Source: Nocardia amamiensis NBRC 102102 (GTDB taxonomy: Bacteria > Actinomycetota > Actinomycetes > Mycobacteriales > Mycobacteriaceae). From it: 64,000 nucleotides of DNA. Location of the stretch: contig NZ_BDBA01000003.1 of NCBI RefSeq assembly GCF_001612745.1, positions 26,641-90,640 of the forward strand, given 5' to 3'. Below are positions 7,838-16,851 of this stretch, piece by piece (positions within the stretch are counted from its first letter, which is position 1; each line of letters begins with the position of its first letter). The position numbers and the translations under genes are program-made. The notes beneath the pieces were generated by a model that worked only from the letters and a program-made list of their open reading frames with translations, was not told where the DNA came from and made no database searches.

Positions 7838-9463
7838 ATGAAAATGGCGCACACGCTGGAGTTCGTGAAGGCGTTAGGGGTGCTGCGCACTGCGGGCGTC
7901 AGTGATCCCAAGAAGCCGCTGGAGACGCTGCGGACGATGAAGGAGTCGAAGATCCTCGGCCCGCAGGCGACGCTGATCCGGCACTCCGCGCGAGTGGCAC
8001 CGGACGCGCCGGCCATCGCCGACGAGGCGGGCACATTGTCGTACCGCGAGGTCGACGAGCAGTCGACCGCGATCGCCCGTGGGCTGCTTGCCGCGGGCAT
8101 CACCGAGGGCACGGTGATCGGTGTCCTGGCGCGCGACCACCGCGGCCTGATCCTGTCCATGGCCGCCGCGGGCAAACTCGGCGTCCGGGTGGCGCTGATG
8201 AACACCGGATTCGCCAAACCGCAGTTCGCCGAGGTGTGCGCGCGCGAGAACGTCAAGGCGGTGCTGCACGACAGCGAATTCCTCGGCCTGCTCGACGCCC
8301 TGCCCGCCGACATGCCGCGCTACCTCACCTGGGTCGACGAGGGCGCCGCACTGCCCGCGGGCGCGCAGACGCTCGACGACCTGGCCGCGGCCAACTCGAC
8401 CGAGCCGCTGCCCGCGCCGAGCAAGCCCGGCGGCTTCATCATCCTGACCAGCGGCACCACCGGCCTGCCGAAGGGCGCGCCGCGTACCAAGGTCACCCCG
8501 CTGTCCACGGCGCAGTTCGTGGACCGCATCCCCTTCCCGCAGCGCGGCACCATGATGATCGTGTCGCCGATCTTCCACAGCACCGGTCTGGCCACCTGGC
8601 TGGTCGGCACGGCCCTGGCCAACAAAGTGGTGATGCGCCGCCGCTTCGACGCCGAGGCCACGCTGAAGGCGATCGCCGACCACCAGGTCGACATGCTGGT
8701 TGCGGTGCCGACCATGCTGCACCGGATGACCGAACTGGATCCGGCGATCCGGGCGAAGTACGACACCTCCTCGCTGAAGGTGATCATGCTGGCCGGTTCG
8801 GCGCTGTCGCCCGAGCTCACGATCAAGGCCACCGAGGCATTCGGACCGGTTCTCTACAACCTCTACGGCTCCACCGAATGCGCGGTCGCGACCGTGGCCA
8901 ACCCGGAGGACCTCGCCCTGGCACCCGGCACCGTCGGACGCCCGCCGATCACCTGCGAGGTGCGGCTCTTCGACGACAACGACCAGCAGGTCACCGCGAT
9001 CAACACCACCGCGCGCATCTTCATCCGCAGCGGCGCACCGTTCGAGGGCTACACCGACGGCCGCACCAAGCAGGTCATCGACGGCTTCATGTCCAGCGGC
9101 GACGTCGGCCATTTCGACGAGAACGGCCTGCTCATGGTGGACGGCCGCGACGACGACATGATCGTCTCCGGCGGCGAGAACGTCTTCCCGCAGGAGGTGG
9201 AGAACCTGCTGCTGGAGCGGCCCGACGTCTTCGACGTCGCGGTGGTCGGCGTGGACGACGTGGAATTCGGCAAGCGACTGCGCGCCTTCGTCGTCCCGGA
9301 GCCGGGCCACACGCCCGACGGCGAGGAGATCAAGTCCTACGTCAAGAACAACCTGGCGCGCTACAAGGTGCCGCGTGAGGTGGTCTTCCTCGACGACCTG
9401 CCGCGCAACGCGACCGGCAAGCTGCTGCGCCGCGTGCTGGTGGACTACGAGGTCAAGGCCTGA
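7838..9463 (+). CDS. Fatty acyl-CoA ligase (AMP-forming), copy 1
   Basis: An adenylate-forming ligase of 541 residues that activates a carboxylic acid as acyl-AMP and then acyl-CoA. The start ATG follows GGAGG at a normal distance. The P-loop-like motif is ILTSGTTGLPKGAPR, the A5 motif YGSTE is present (LYNLYGSTECAVATVA), then DGRDDDMIVSGGENVFPQEVE and the catalytic-lysine end PRNATGKLLRR. It resembles the FadD2/FadD12 group of mycobacteria. The next gene is a close paralogue (same FAKPQFA and HDSEF stretches), so the pair arose by tandem duplication. Substrate range unknown. Confidence 0.88.
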   Translation: MKMAHTLEFVKALGVLRTAGVSDPKKPLETLRTMKESKILGPQATLIRHSARVAPDAPAIADEAGTLSYREVDEQSTAIARGLLAAGITEGTVIGVLARDHRGLILSMAAAGKLGVRVALMNTGFAKPQFAEVCARENVKAVLHDSEFLGLLDALPADMPRYLTWVDEGAALPAGAQTLDDLAAANSTEPLPAPSKPGGFIILTSGTTGLPKGAPRTKVTPLSTAQFVDRIPFPQRGTMMIVSPIFHSTGLATWLVGTALANKVVMRRRFDAEATLKAIADHQVDMLVAVPTMLHRMTELDPAIRAKYDTSSLKVIMLAGSALSPELTIKATEAFGPVLYNLYGSTECAVATVANPEDLALAPGTVGRPPITCEVRLFDDNDQQVTAINTTARIFIRSGAPFEGYTDGRTKQVIDGFMSSGDVGHFDENGLLMVDGRDDDMIVSGGENVFPQEVENLLLERPDVFDVAVVGVDDVEFGKRLRAFVVPEPGHTPDGEEIKSYVKNNLARYKVPREVVFLDDLPRNATGKLLRRVLVDYEVKA

Positions 9464-9672
9464 TCGACGGATAGGCGCGGTGGGATGGCGTCAGCCGTTC
9501 CACCGCCCAGCGCCGCAGATCGAACACAGGCCGTTACCCGCGGGTAGGAATCCGTGAGATACATGACACTTTCGGTCACAGGAGCTTGCTACTGTTAGCG
9601 GCAGCACTGGCCCTCGAAATTGCGGCCCGCACCACTCGGATGACCGCCGGGTGCGCCGCCGGAAGGTTGTCG

Positions 9673-11331
9673 ATGTCTCTCTCCCTGCCCCCACTGGCCG
9701 ATACTGCCCGCAAGGCGGGTGACCTGGCCCTTGGCGTGAACGTGATGGTGAAGCGGCGGTTGTTCAATCCGCTGCGCCCGGACCATGCGGCGCGCTCGGC
9801 GCGCAACGTGCTGAAATTCGGGCCGTTCGCCGGGGTCGTCATGCACGCCGCGCAGACCAGGCCGCACGCCGCGGCCATCGTCGACGAGCGCGGCGAGCTG
9901 ACCTTCGGCGAGCTCAACGAGCAGTCCAACGCCTTCGCCCGAGGGTTGCAGGCCCAAGGCATCAATCCCGGTGACGTGGTGGCGATCCTCGCCCGTGACC
10001 ACCGCGGCATGGTGCTGAGCATGCTGGCCACCGGCAAGCTCGGCGTGCGCGCGGTGCTGATGAACACCGGTTTCGCCAAACCGCAATTCGCCGACGTGGC
10101 CGAGCGCGAACACGTGAAAGCGGTGCTGCACGACAGCGAGTTCGTCGACCTGATGAGCGCCATCCCCGCCGCGATCCCGCGCATCCTCACCTGGGTCGAC
10201 GAGGCCGACAATGTCGATCCGTCGATTCCGACCATCGAGACGCTCAGCACGGGCGGCTCCACCGCGCCGCTGCCCCCGCCTGCCAAGCCGGGCGGCATGG
10301 TCATCCTGACCAGCGGCACCACCGGAACTCCGAAGGGCGCACCTCGCGACCGGGTGAGCCCGTTCGCCTCCGCCCAGTTCCTCGACCGGGTGCCGCTGCC
10401 CAACAACGGCACCATGCTCATGGCGGCGCCGATCTTCCACGGCACCGGACTCTCCCAGTTCACCCTGGGTCTCGCCCTGGGCAACCGGGTGATCTTCCAG
10501 CAGCGCCGGTTCAACCCCGAGCAGACCCTGGCCAATATCGCCCGGTTCAAGGCGGATTCGCTGGTGGTGGTGCCCACCATGCTGCAGCGCATCCTGGATC
10601 TGGACGAGGACGTGCTGGCAAAGTACGACGTGAGCAGCATCAAGGTGATCTTCGCGGCGGGCTCGGCAATCCCGCCGGACGTGGTGACCCGCGCGCTGGA
10701 CCACTTCAACGACAGCCTCTACAACCTCTACGGCTCCACCGAATGCGCCGTCATGACCGTCGCGACTCCCGAGGACATGCGCAAGGCGCCGACCACCGCG
10801 GGCAAGCCCCCGGTCGGCATCCGGATCGTGCTGCTGGACGAGAACCGCAAGCCGATCACGCAGCCGAACGTCACCGGAACCATCTTCGTGGACAACGGCT
10901 TCGCCTTCACCGGCTACACCGACGGCCGCACCAAGGAGATGGTCGACGGCATGATGTCCAGCGGTGACGTCGGACATTTCGACGCCGACGGCCTGCTCTA
11001 CATCGACGGACGCGACGACGACATGATCGTCTCCGGCGGCGAGAACGTCTTCCCGCTCGAAGTGGAGAACCTCATCGCGGGCCGCGACGACATCTTCGAA
11101 GCCGCGGTGGTCGGCGTGGACGACCGCGAGTTCGGCAAGCGGCTGCGCGCCGTCGTCGTGCCCGGCCCCGACTCCAAACGCGACCCGCAGGAGATCAAGG
11201 ACTACGTCCGGGCGAACCTGGCCCGCTACAAGGTCCCGCGTGAGGTGATCTTCCTCGACGAGCTGCCCCGCAACGCGACCGGCAAGCTGCTGCGCAAGCC
11301 GCTGATCGAGATGGAGGTCGACGCGGGCTGA
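9673..11331 (+). CDS. Fatty acyl-CoA ligase (AMP-forming), copy 2
   Basis: Paralogue of the upstream ligase, 552 residues from ATG 9673, chosen because GGAAGG lies 6 bases before it (a TTG further upstream at 9586 is open but gives no family sequence). It has an N-terminal extension (about 55 residues, MVKRRLFNPLRPDHAARS) and the motifs ILTSGTTGTPKGAPR, LYNLYGSTECAVMTVA, DGRDDDMIVSGGENVFPLEVE and PRNATGKLLRKPL. It probably works on medium- or long-chain fatty acids, as FadD2-type enzymes do. The 209-base gap from copy 1 suggests it may have its own promoter. Confidence 0.87.
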   Translation: MSLSLPPLADTARKAGDLALGVNVMVKRRLFNPLRPDHAARSARNVLKFGPFAGVVMHAAQTRPHAAAIVDERGELTFGELNEQSNAFARGLQAQGINPGDVVAILARDHRGMVLSMLATGKLGVRAVLMNTGFAKPQFADVAEREHVKAVLHDSEFVDLMSAIPAAIPRILTWVDEADNVDPSIPTIETLSTGGSTAPLPPPAKPGGMVILTSGTTGTPKGAPRDRVSPFASAQFLDRVPLPNNGTMLMAAPIFHGTGLSQFTLGLALGNRVIFQQRRFNPEQTLANIARFKADSLVVVPTMLQRILDLDEDVLAKYDVSSIKVIFAAGSAIPPDVVTRALDHFNDSLYNLYGSTECAVMTVATPEDMRKAPTTAGKPPVGIRIVLLDENRKPITQPNVTGTIFVDNGFAFTGYTDGRTKEMVDGMMSSGDVGHFDADGLLYIDGRDDDMIVSGGENVFPLEVENLIAGRDDIFEAAVVGVDDREFGKRLRAVVVPGPDSKRDPQEIKDYVRANLARYKVPREVIFLDELPRNATGKLLRKPLIEMEVDAG

Positions 11332-11355
11332 TCGGTTCGTGTCGCGAGGAGCGGC

Positions 11356-11380
11356 GGCGCGGCGTCCGCGTCGCCGCGCC
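11356..11380 (+). terminator. GC-rich hairpin after the ligase pair
   Basis: A perfect 9-base stem (GGCGCGGCG / CGCCGCGCC) with a 7-base loop, 24 bases past the stop codon of the second ligase. Confidence 0.55.
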
Positions 11381-11534
11381 TGCCGATAACTCTGTGCGTC
11401 CGCGACAACGACACGTACAACATCGCCGCGGGCCGTCCGACCGCACTTCATCGAGCCCGCTGGGCGCCGATGCCGATCTTCGACCGGTAGCCGGAGCGCT
11501 GTCGGTGACCTGACGACCCTATGTCGAGGATTGT

Positions 11535-12122
11535 GTGCAAGCAGTCGGCTATCATCAGCGGGTGATCGAGATCGACCGGCCTGCCGCGGGACGACGCGGC
11601 GCCGTCGCGCGAGTGCGCGGTGGTTCGGCCGGTGCGATCTCCGGCGCGATCTCCGTTGCGGCACATGGGTGGGCGTCCGGCGGAATGCCGCCCGATACCA
11701 CCACGCTGGCGCTGCTCGCCGCCGCCTCCGCCGTGGTCGGCGCCTTGGTGGCCGGTCTGGCCCCGCTGCGCGAGTCCTCGGCCGGGCTGGTCGCGGCGCT
11801 CGTGGCCGGGCAGCTCCTGGGTCACTTCACCATGGGCATCAACTCGGGACACATGCATCACGGTGATGCCCAGCTGACCCCGACCATGCTCACCGCACAC
11901 CTGTTCGCGGCGCTCGTGGCCTCCGTCGTGATCCGTGGTGCGGAGGCCGCGTACCAGGCCGGTACGGCGGTGCTGTGCCGCGTTCTGCCGGTGCGCCACA
12001 TTCCGCCCGTGGTCGCGGATCGGGCTCCGCTGCGTACGGACCACCGCGACCGCGTCATCCTGCGTGTGTTTACCGCGGAATCGCTGCGCACGCGCGGTCC
12101 GCCGCTTCCGGTCGCTCTCTGA
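11535..12122 (+). CDS. Multi-pass membrane protein, unknown function
   Basis: A 195-residue protein with about four hydrophobic segments (roughly residues 30-48, 55-76, 82-102 and 115-135). Between the last two is a His-rich stretch (HFTMGINSGHMHHGDAQ) that could bind metal. The tail after residue 145 is polar and basic. GTG 11535 is preceded by GAGGA; a GTG at 11562 is an alternative. I do not recognise a named family. The next gene is a PepSY-type membrane protein, so a role in metal handling is a guess from the neighbour and the histidines. Confidence 0.65.
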   Translation: MQAVGYHQRVIEIDRPAAGRRGAVARVRGGSAGAISGAISVAAHGWASGGMPPDTTTLALLAAASAVVGALVAGLAPLRESSAGLVAALVAGQLLGHFTMGINSGHMHHGDAQLTPTMLTAHLFAALVASVVIRGAEAAYQAGTAVLCRVLPVRHIPPVVADRAPLRTDHRDRVILRVFTAESLRTRGPPLPVAL

Positions 12123-12484
12123 TCTTTCCCATCCCCGGTGCAACGAGCGCCGTGGGCTGAGCGTTGCTCATGCTCACGGTCTTTCACCGTGCAGCACAGC
12201 GTCATCCGCACCCCGTGCCCATCCCTGGGCGTGCGGGGGACGTAGTTGCGCGGGTTCGCACGGCAATTCCACGTACCCCTGCGATACAGCGCCTCCGCAA
12301 GGTGAGCGCACCTGCCGTACACCTCGGCCAACACGTTGGTCGCCGAACGCAGTTCGCGACGCGAACATCGGCCGTGTGCGAGGTACGCGCTGTCCGCCAT
12401 CGGCAGAGCACTTCATTGCGCATCGGCCACCAGGACAGCGGCCTGCTTCCCGCCCGGGTTCCCGACCTCAGAAACGAAACGACC
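12123..12484. other. Gene-free stretch before the PepSY gene
   Basis: About 360 bases. The PepSY frame is open through much of it but reads as non-family, basic sequence. The only structure I see is a small hairpin (CACGGT, 5-base loop, ACCGTG) at 12175-12191. It probably carries the promoter of the PepSY gene. Confidence 0.45.
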
Positions 12485-13948
12485 GTGAGTTCAACCGAAA
12501 TAACCACTTCCGACGACTTACCGGTGGCGTCGGACGCCCCCGCCGCCACCCGCCGGTCCACGCGCAACGGCCTCTACGCGCTCACCATGCGGCTGCACTT
12601 CTACGCAGGTGTGTTCGTCGGACCGTTCATCCTGATCGCGGCCCTCACCGGCGCGCTCTACGCGATCTCGCCGACACTCGAGTCGATCACGTCGCGCGAC
12701 CTGCTGACGGTCACGCAGACCGGAACACCGAAGCCGCTCCAGGAGCAGGTCAGTGCCGCCGTCGCCACCCAGCCGGACTTGCAGCTGGTGGCGGTCGCCC
12801 CGGCACCGGGCCCACAGGACACCACCCGAGTGCTGTTCAGCGACCCCTCGCTGGGCGAGTCCGAGCGGCGGGCGGTGTTCGTCAACCCTTACACCGCAGT
12901 TCCGGTCGGCGATTCCGTCGTCTACGGCAGCTCGGGAGCACTGCCGATGCGCACCTGGATCGACAAACTGCACCGGGACCTGCACCTGGGCGAGCCAGGC
13001 CGGATCTACAGCGAACTCGCCGCATCCTGGCTGTGGATCGTTGGCCTGGCCGGTCTGGTCATCTGGGTGCGCCGCGTACGCAGCCGGCGCGCGCGCAACG
13101 GCTGGGGTTGGCTGTTCGCGGCCGATCGGTCGCAACGCGCGCGCGGGCGCACGCTGAATTGGCACGGTGCGGTGGGCATGTGGGTACTGCCGCTGGCGCT
13201 GCTGCTGTCGGTCACCGGCATGACCTGGTCGACATACGCGGGTGAGAACATCGCTGAGCTGCGTAAGCAGTTGAGCTGGACGACACCGGCAGTCAGCACT
13301 GCCCTGCCTGGAAGCACTGCGCCCAAGCATGATTCGGGTTCCGATCATCACCGGGGCGGCCATGTCGAGCACACGCCCGCCGACCCGGCCGACCGGATCG
13401 CCCAGCTGGATCGGGTGTTCGCGACCGCCCGCGCCGAGGGCATCGCCCAAGCGGCCGAGGTCGCGATCCCGGCCGCACCCGGGAAGGCATTCGCGGTGAA
13501 GGAACGCCGGATGCCCGGCACCTACACCGTCGACGCCGTCGCGGTCGACGGCGCTACCGGCACGGTCACCGATCGCCTCGCCTACGCCGACTGGCCGCTG
13601 ATGGCCAAGCTCACCAATTGGGGCATCCAGTTCCACATGGGTCTGATGTTCGGACTGTTCAACCAGCTGTTGCTGCTCGCGGCGATGATCGGCCTGATCA
13701 CCGTGATCGTGCGCGGCTACCTCCTGTGGTGGCGCAGGCGACCGACTCGCGACGCGGGACGGTTCGCCATGGGCCGGGCTCCGCGGCGCGGCGCGTTGCG
13801 CCAGAGCTCGCCGTGGCTGGCCGTTCCGCTGTTGGGCGCAGCGCTGGTGGTCGGCTGGTTCGTCCCGCTGGTCGGGTTGAGCCTGCTCGCCTTCCTCGCC
13901 GTCGACATCCTGCTCGGCCTCGTCGGACGGCTGCGCGCCACCTCGTAG
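12485..13948 (+). CDS. PepSY-associated transmembrane protein
   Basis: A 487-residue membrane protein of the PepSY_TM type, with the characteristic N-terminal HFYAGVFVGPFILIAALTGALYA segment, an extracytoplasmic domain (about 55-165), the DKLHRDLHLG motif, then WLWIVGLAGLVIWVRR. Next come LNWHGAVGMWVLPLALLLSVTGMTW, a second external domain with a His-rich linker (DSGSDHHRGGHVEH), and further membrane helices near the C terminus. Family members are found with iron-siderophore reductases and copper genes; the exact role is unknown. The start was set at GTG 12485; the frame is open upstream but without similarity. Confidence 0.85.
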   Translation: MSSTEITTSDDLPVASDAPAATRRSTRNGLYALTMRLHFYAGVFVGPFILIAALTGALYAISPTLESITSRDLLTVTQTGTPKPLQEQVSAAVATQPDLQLVAVAPAPGPQDTTRVLFSDPSLGESERRAVFVNPYTAVPVGDSVVYGSSGALPMRTWIDKLHRDLHLGEPGRIYSELAASWLWIVGLAGLVIWVRRVRSRRARNGWGWLFAADRSQRARGRTLNWHGAVGMWVLPLALLLSVTGMTWSTYAGENIAELRKQLSWTTPAVSTALPGSTAPKHDSGSDHHRGGHVEHTPADPADRIAQLDRVFATARAEGIAQAAEVAIPAAPGKAFAVKERRMPGTYTVDAVAVDGATGTVTDRLAYADWPLMAKLTNWGIQFHMGLMFGLFNQLLLLAAMIGLITVIVRGYLLWWRRRPTRDAGRFAMGRAPRRGALRQSSPWLAVPLLGAALVVGWFVPLVGLSLLAFLAVDILLGLVGRLRATS

Positions 13949-13961
13949 TTCACACATCCAC

Positions 13962-13982
13962 CGGGCGAAGGCCCGTTCCTTC
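13962..13982 (+). terminator. Terminator after the PepSY gene
   Basis: A CGGGC stem with a GAAG loop and GCCCG, followed by the pyrimidine tract TTCCTTCT, 13 bases past the stop codon. Confidence 0.6.
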
Positions 13983-14048
13983 TACGACCTACCAAACGTC
14001 ATAGGTATGGCCGTCGTACAGCCATGCCTCGAAAACCAAGGACTTCCA

Positions 14049-14846
14049 ATGCAGATCACGAAACTAGCCCTGGCCGCCGCGTTCACCACCGCCGCGGTGA
14101 GCATTGCCGCGGGGACGAGCTCCGCCGCTCCCGCTCCCGTCGACGCCACGTCCGTCGAGGTTGCGTCCGGCGAAGGCGCGTCCACGGAGGCTGATCCCGG
14201 CGAGGCCGATTCCGCCAAGGCCGAAGCCGTCGGCTTCACCGCCTACGCCACCGAAACCTCCAGCGTCATCACCACCGACGCCGGTTCGCTGGTGGTCGAG
14301 GACCACACGCTGAAGATCAAAGCCGCAGACGGCACCGTCATCGCGGGAACGCCCCTGACCTTCCGTATCGATGACTTCGAATTCCCCATCGCCGCACAGA
14401 TTTCCGACCGCACCGCCACACTGACCCCGCAGTTCGACATGGCGCACGCCACCTACAAGCCGGTCGCCCTCCCCTTCGAGGACAAGGCCCCCTGGAAGAC
14501 CGAATACGACCGCGAACAGGCCGCCTGGTCCCGCATGACCAGCACCATCGGCATGGGCGCCTCCATCGGCACCCTGGTCGGCGGCATCGGCGGCGCCTCG
14601 GTCGGCTGCATCCTCGGCGGCATCGCCGGAGCCACCATTGCCGCCGCCACCATCGCAGGCATGTTCGGCCCGTTCATCCCGGCCGCCGCCGTCGGCTGCC
14701 TCGGCGGCATCGTCGCGATCGGCGCCCTGGGCACGCTCGCCGGTCAGATCCTGGTCACCGCCCCGGTCGCCATCGGCGCGGCAATCCAGTACTTCACCAC
14801 AGTCAACTCGCCCATGCCGAGCAAGCCGGCCGAACCGCAGAAGTAG
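14049..14846 (+). CDS. Secreted protein with glycine-zipper C-terminal region
   Basis: A 265-residue exported protein starting at ATG 14049 after AAGGA. Residues 1-26 form a signal peptide (MQITKLALAAAFTTAAVSIA) with a likely cleavage site after SSAAPA. A low-complexity acidic stretch (about 30-60) follows, then a beta-rich middle domain (about 65-150). The C-terminal half is dominated by small-residue helices (GASIGTLVGGIGGASVGCIL, about 175-250) of glycine-zipper type that could insert in a membrane. Similar exported proteins are frequent in Nocardia and Rhodococcus, with unknown function. Confidence 0.75.
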   Translation: MQITKLALAAAFTTAAVSIAAGTSSAAPAPVDATSVEVASGEGASTEADPGEADSAKAEAVGFTAYATETSSVITTDAGSLVVEDHTLKIKAADGTVIAGTPLTFRIDDFEFPIAAQISDRTATLTPQFDMAHATYKPVALPFEDKAPWKTEYDREQAAWSRMTSTIGMGASIGTLVGGIGGASVGCILGGIAGATIAAATIAGMFGPFIPAAAVGCLGGIVAIGALGTLAGQILVTAPVAIGAAIQYFTTVNSPMPSKPAEPQK

Positions 14847-14853
14847 TGGAGTG

Positions 14854-14920
14854 CCCCGGCTGGCAGCCGGGGCTATCTCACACACCAATAGGCCTCGGTA
14901 CCGAGACAGCACTGTCTCGG
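14854..14920. terminator. Two hairpins between convergent genes
   Basis: The first hairpin is CCCCGGCT with a 3-base loop and AGCCGGGG (14854-14872). The second is a 9-base dyad CCGAGACAG/CTGTCTCGG around CA (14901-14920). They lie between the secreted-protein gene and the convergent CYTH gene and can serve both strands. Confidence 0.7.
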
Positions 14921-15005
14921 GCCGGCCATGCCTACGGGGCCCAGGCAATGGTCGGACCCAGGGTTCTGCAGGTCCGGCTCTCGCGATGAGGACCGGGAGA
15001 CGCGT

Positions 15006-15536
15006 TCAGAACCGTAGTTCGCGGACGGTGTTGAGGTCGATGCCGTGCCTGGCGTAGATCTTGATCGTGTTCTCGCCGGTGAGGTCGGCTTCGCTGTATC
15101 CGAGCAGTTCGGCTATGCGGATCACTTCATCCTTGGTCGCGGCTTCGATCTCCAGGTACGGCGGGATCCGCGGCCAGGTGTCGATCTCGACCTGTGCGCC
15201 ATCGAGTGCGAAGCTGATCCGCTTGGTTTCCTGGTAGGACTTCGCGGTGAAGCCCAGCATTTCGAGCAGGGCGTTGGTGGCGGTGAAGTCGTCGACGCTC
15301 ACCTCGACTTCGTGGGTGCCGTCGATGGCGTCGCTGGTGATCTGCTTGACGGCGAGGGTGGTTCCGTCTCCATTGTCACGCAGCCTGATCCATTTCGACT
15401 CATCGCCGGGCGCGATGTCGTATACGTAGCGGCGCATGAACCGTTCACCCAATTTGCGGCCGCCCTTGTTCAGGATGTGCCGTTCGATGGTGTCGGGGTC
15501 GATGCCGAGGATCTTGGCTTCGTGCTCGATGGGCAC
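15006..15536 (-). CDS. CYTH-domain protein (class IV adenylate cyclase / triphosphatase family)
   Basis: A 176-residue CYTH protein. The N-terminal ExExK signature is present as EHEAK (residues 4-8). Further conserved charged strands of the tunnel fold are WIRLRDNG, LAVKQ, HEVEVSV and YLEIEAATKDEV. Members bind triphosphate groups with divalent metal and act as adenylate cyclase, thiamine triphosphatase or inorganic triphosphatase. I cannot tell which from sequence. It stands as a single gene, convergent with the secreted-protein gene and just downstream of the arsenic operon on the same strand. Confidence 0.85.
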   Translation of the reverse strand: MPIEHEAKILGIDPDTIERHILNKGGRKLGERFMRRYVYDIAPGDESKWIRLRDNGDGTTLAVKQITSDAIDGTHEVEVSVDDFTATNALLEMLGFTAKSYQETKRISFALDGAQVEIDTWPRIPPYLEIEAATKDEVIRIAELLGYSEADLTGENTIKIYARHGIDLNTVRELRF

Positions 15537-15731
15537 TCTTGGCTCCTAGTCAGGTTGGTCGGTGGGCTGAATCTATCCGGCACGCCGGGTGGCGAGCCGC
15601 AGATCCACGATCCACGGATGGGGACTGACGGGGGCTTGCCGCCGGAGATCGGGGAACGTTTGCGCGCACCAGGCAGACAGCCGGGGTTCCCGCTGGCTGA
15701 GTTGGCGGTGCGGATATCGCGCGGACGGCGA

Positions 15732-16145
15732 TCAGAGGCCGGACTGGACGCCGAGGTCGGCAAGCAAGCCGCGCACGCGTTGTTCGATCTCGTCGCGGAT
15801 CGGGCGGACCGCTTCGAGGCCCTGGCCCGCCGGGTCATCGAGTTTCCAGTCCAGATACTGCTTTCCGGGGAAGTAGGGGCAGGCGTCCCCGCATCCCATC
15901 GTGATCACCACATCGGATGCTTGCACTGCCTCGGTGGTGAGCACCTTGGGGACTTCTGCGGACATATCGATGCCGATCTCCCGCATCGCCTCGACCGCAA
16001 TCGGATTGATCTGATCGGCTGGGGCGGAGCCTGCCGAACGGACCTCGACGCGGTCGCCGGAGAGGTGGGTGAGGAAGGCTGCGGCCATTTGGGAGCGGCC
16101 CGCGTTGTGGACACAGACGAATAGGACGCTGGGCTTGGAAACCAT
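15732..16145 (-). CDS. arsC: Arsenate reductase ArsC (low-molecular-weight phosphatase fold)
   Basis: A 137-residue arsenate reductase converting As(V) to As(III). The N-terminal CX5R loop CVHNAGRS (Cys11) carries the nucleophile. Also present are SAGSAPADQINPIAVEAM and the late MGCGDACPYFPGK loop. The family is the one including Corynebacterium ArsC1/ArsC2, which depend on mycothiol and mycoredoxin, as expected for an actinomycete. It is the last gene of the arsR-aquaporin-arsC-arsC operon, 17 bases downstream of the longer ArsC. Confidence 0.92.
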   Translation of the reverse strand: MVSKPSVLFVCVHNAGRSQMAAAFLTHLSGDRVEVRSAGSAPADQINPIAVEAMREIGIDMSAEVPKVLTTEAVQASDVVITMGCGDACPYFPGKQYLDWKLDDPAGQGLEAVRPIRDEIEQRVRGLLADLGVQSGL

Positions 16146-16162
16146 TGGTGGTGGGTGGCCTT

Positions 16163-16834
16163 TCAGGGCGCGGGGGCGTCGAGTTCGGTGAGCAAGGCGC
16201 GGACGCGGGTTTCGATGAGGTCGCGGATCGAGCGGACGACCTCTAGCGGCTGGTTGTCCGGATCGGTCAGCTCCCAGTTCTCGTAGCGGCGTCCGGGGTA
16301 GATGGGGCAGGCGTCGCCGCAACCCATGGTGACGATGACGTCGGCGGCTCGCAGGATTTCCTCGGTCCAGGGTTTGGGATATTCGCGCGCGATGTCGATG
16401 CCGAGCTCGGCCATCGCCTCGATGGCGACGGGGTTGATCTCCTCGCCGGGCTCGGAGCCGCCGGACCACGCGATCGCGGCGTCGCCGGCGAGGTGGTTGA
16501 AGAAGCCGAGCGCCATTTGGGAGCGACCGGCATTGTGCGTGCACAGGAACAGCACGGTCGGTTTGCCGGTCACCGCCTTGCCCTCGACCTTCGCCAGTGC
16601 TTGGAGACGCTGCCGGGCGAACCGCTCCGCCAGCAACGGCAGGAAGGTGAGAACGGTTGCGCGGGCGGCGAATTGGTCGTAGCTGGAGTAGAGAAAGCGT
16701 TCGATGGTTTCGACGCCGAAGGTGTCGGCGAACTCGGACTGCAACCGGGTGGCGGCGGTCTTCAAGGCAACTTGCTGATCGATCGTGAGGGTATTGCGCA
16801 GGTGCTCGATGGGTGCGAGCGGGCTGTCTGTCAT
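16163..16834 (-). CDS. Arsenate reductase with N-terminal helical domain
   Basis: A 223-residue ArsC paralogue. Residues 1-88 form an extra all-alpha domain (LQSEFADTFGVETIERFLYSS), as in the extended Corynebacterium ArsC1'-type protein. Residues 90-223 are the reductase domain, with the CX5R loop CTHNAGRS (Cys98) and MGCGDACPIYPGR. The N-terminal domain resembles the small three-helix domain found fused to or beside ArsR proteins. The product reduces arsenate or modulates the second ArsC. It is 17 bases downstream of the aquaporin gene, in the same operon. Confidence 0.9.
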   Translation of the reverse strand: MTDSPLAPIEHLRNTLTIDQQVALKTAATRLQSEFADTFGVETIERFLYSSYDQFAARATVLTFLPLLAERFARQRLQALAKVEGKAVTGKPTVLFLCTHNAGRSQMALGFFNHLAGDAAIAWSGGSEPGEEINPVAIEAMAELGIDIAREYPKPWTEEILRAADVIVTMGCGDACPIYPGRRYENWELTDPDNQPLEVVRSIRDLIETRVRALLTELDAPAP

Positions 16835-16851
16835 CAGAGTCTCCGGGTGGT

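Noticed and set aside
12164..12484. Longer N-terminal extension for the PepSY protein
   Set aside because: The residues are basic, non-hydrophobic and unlike the family; a GTG near the first membrane helix gives a normal length.
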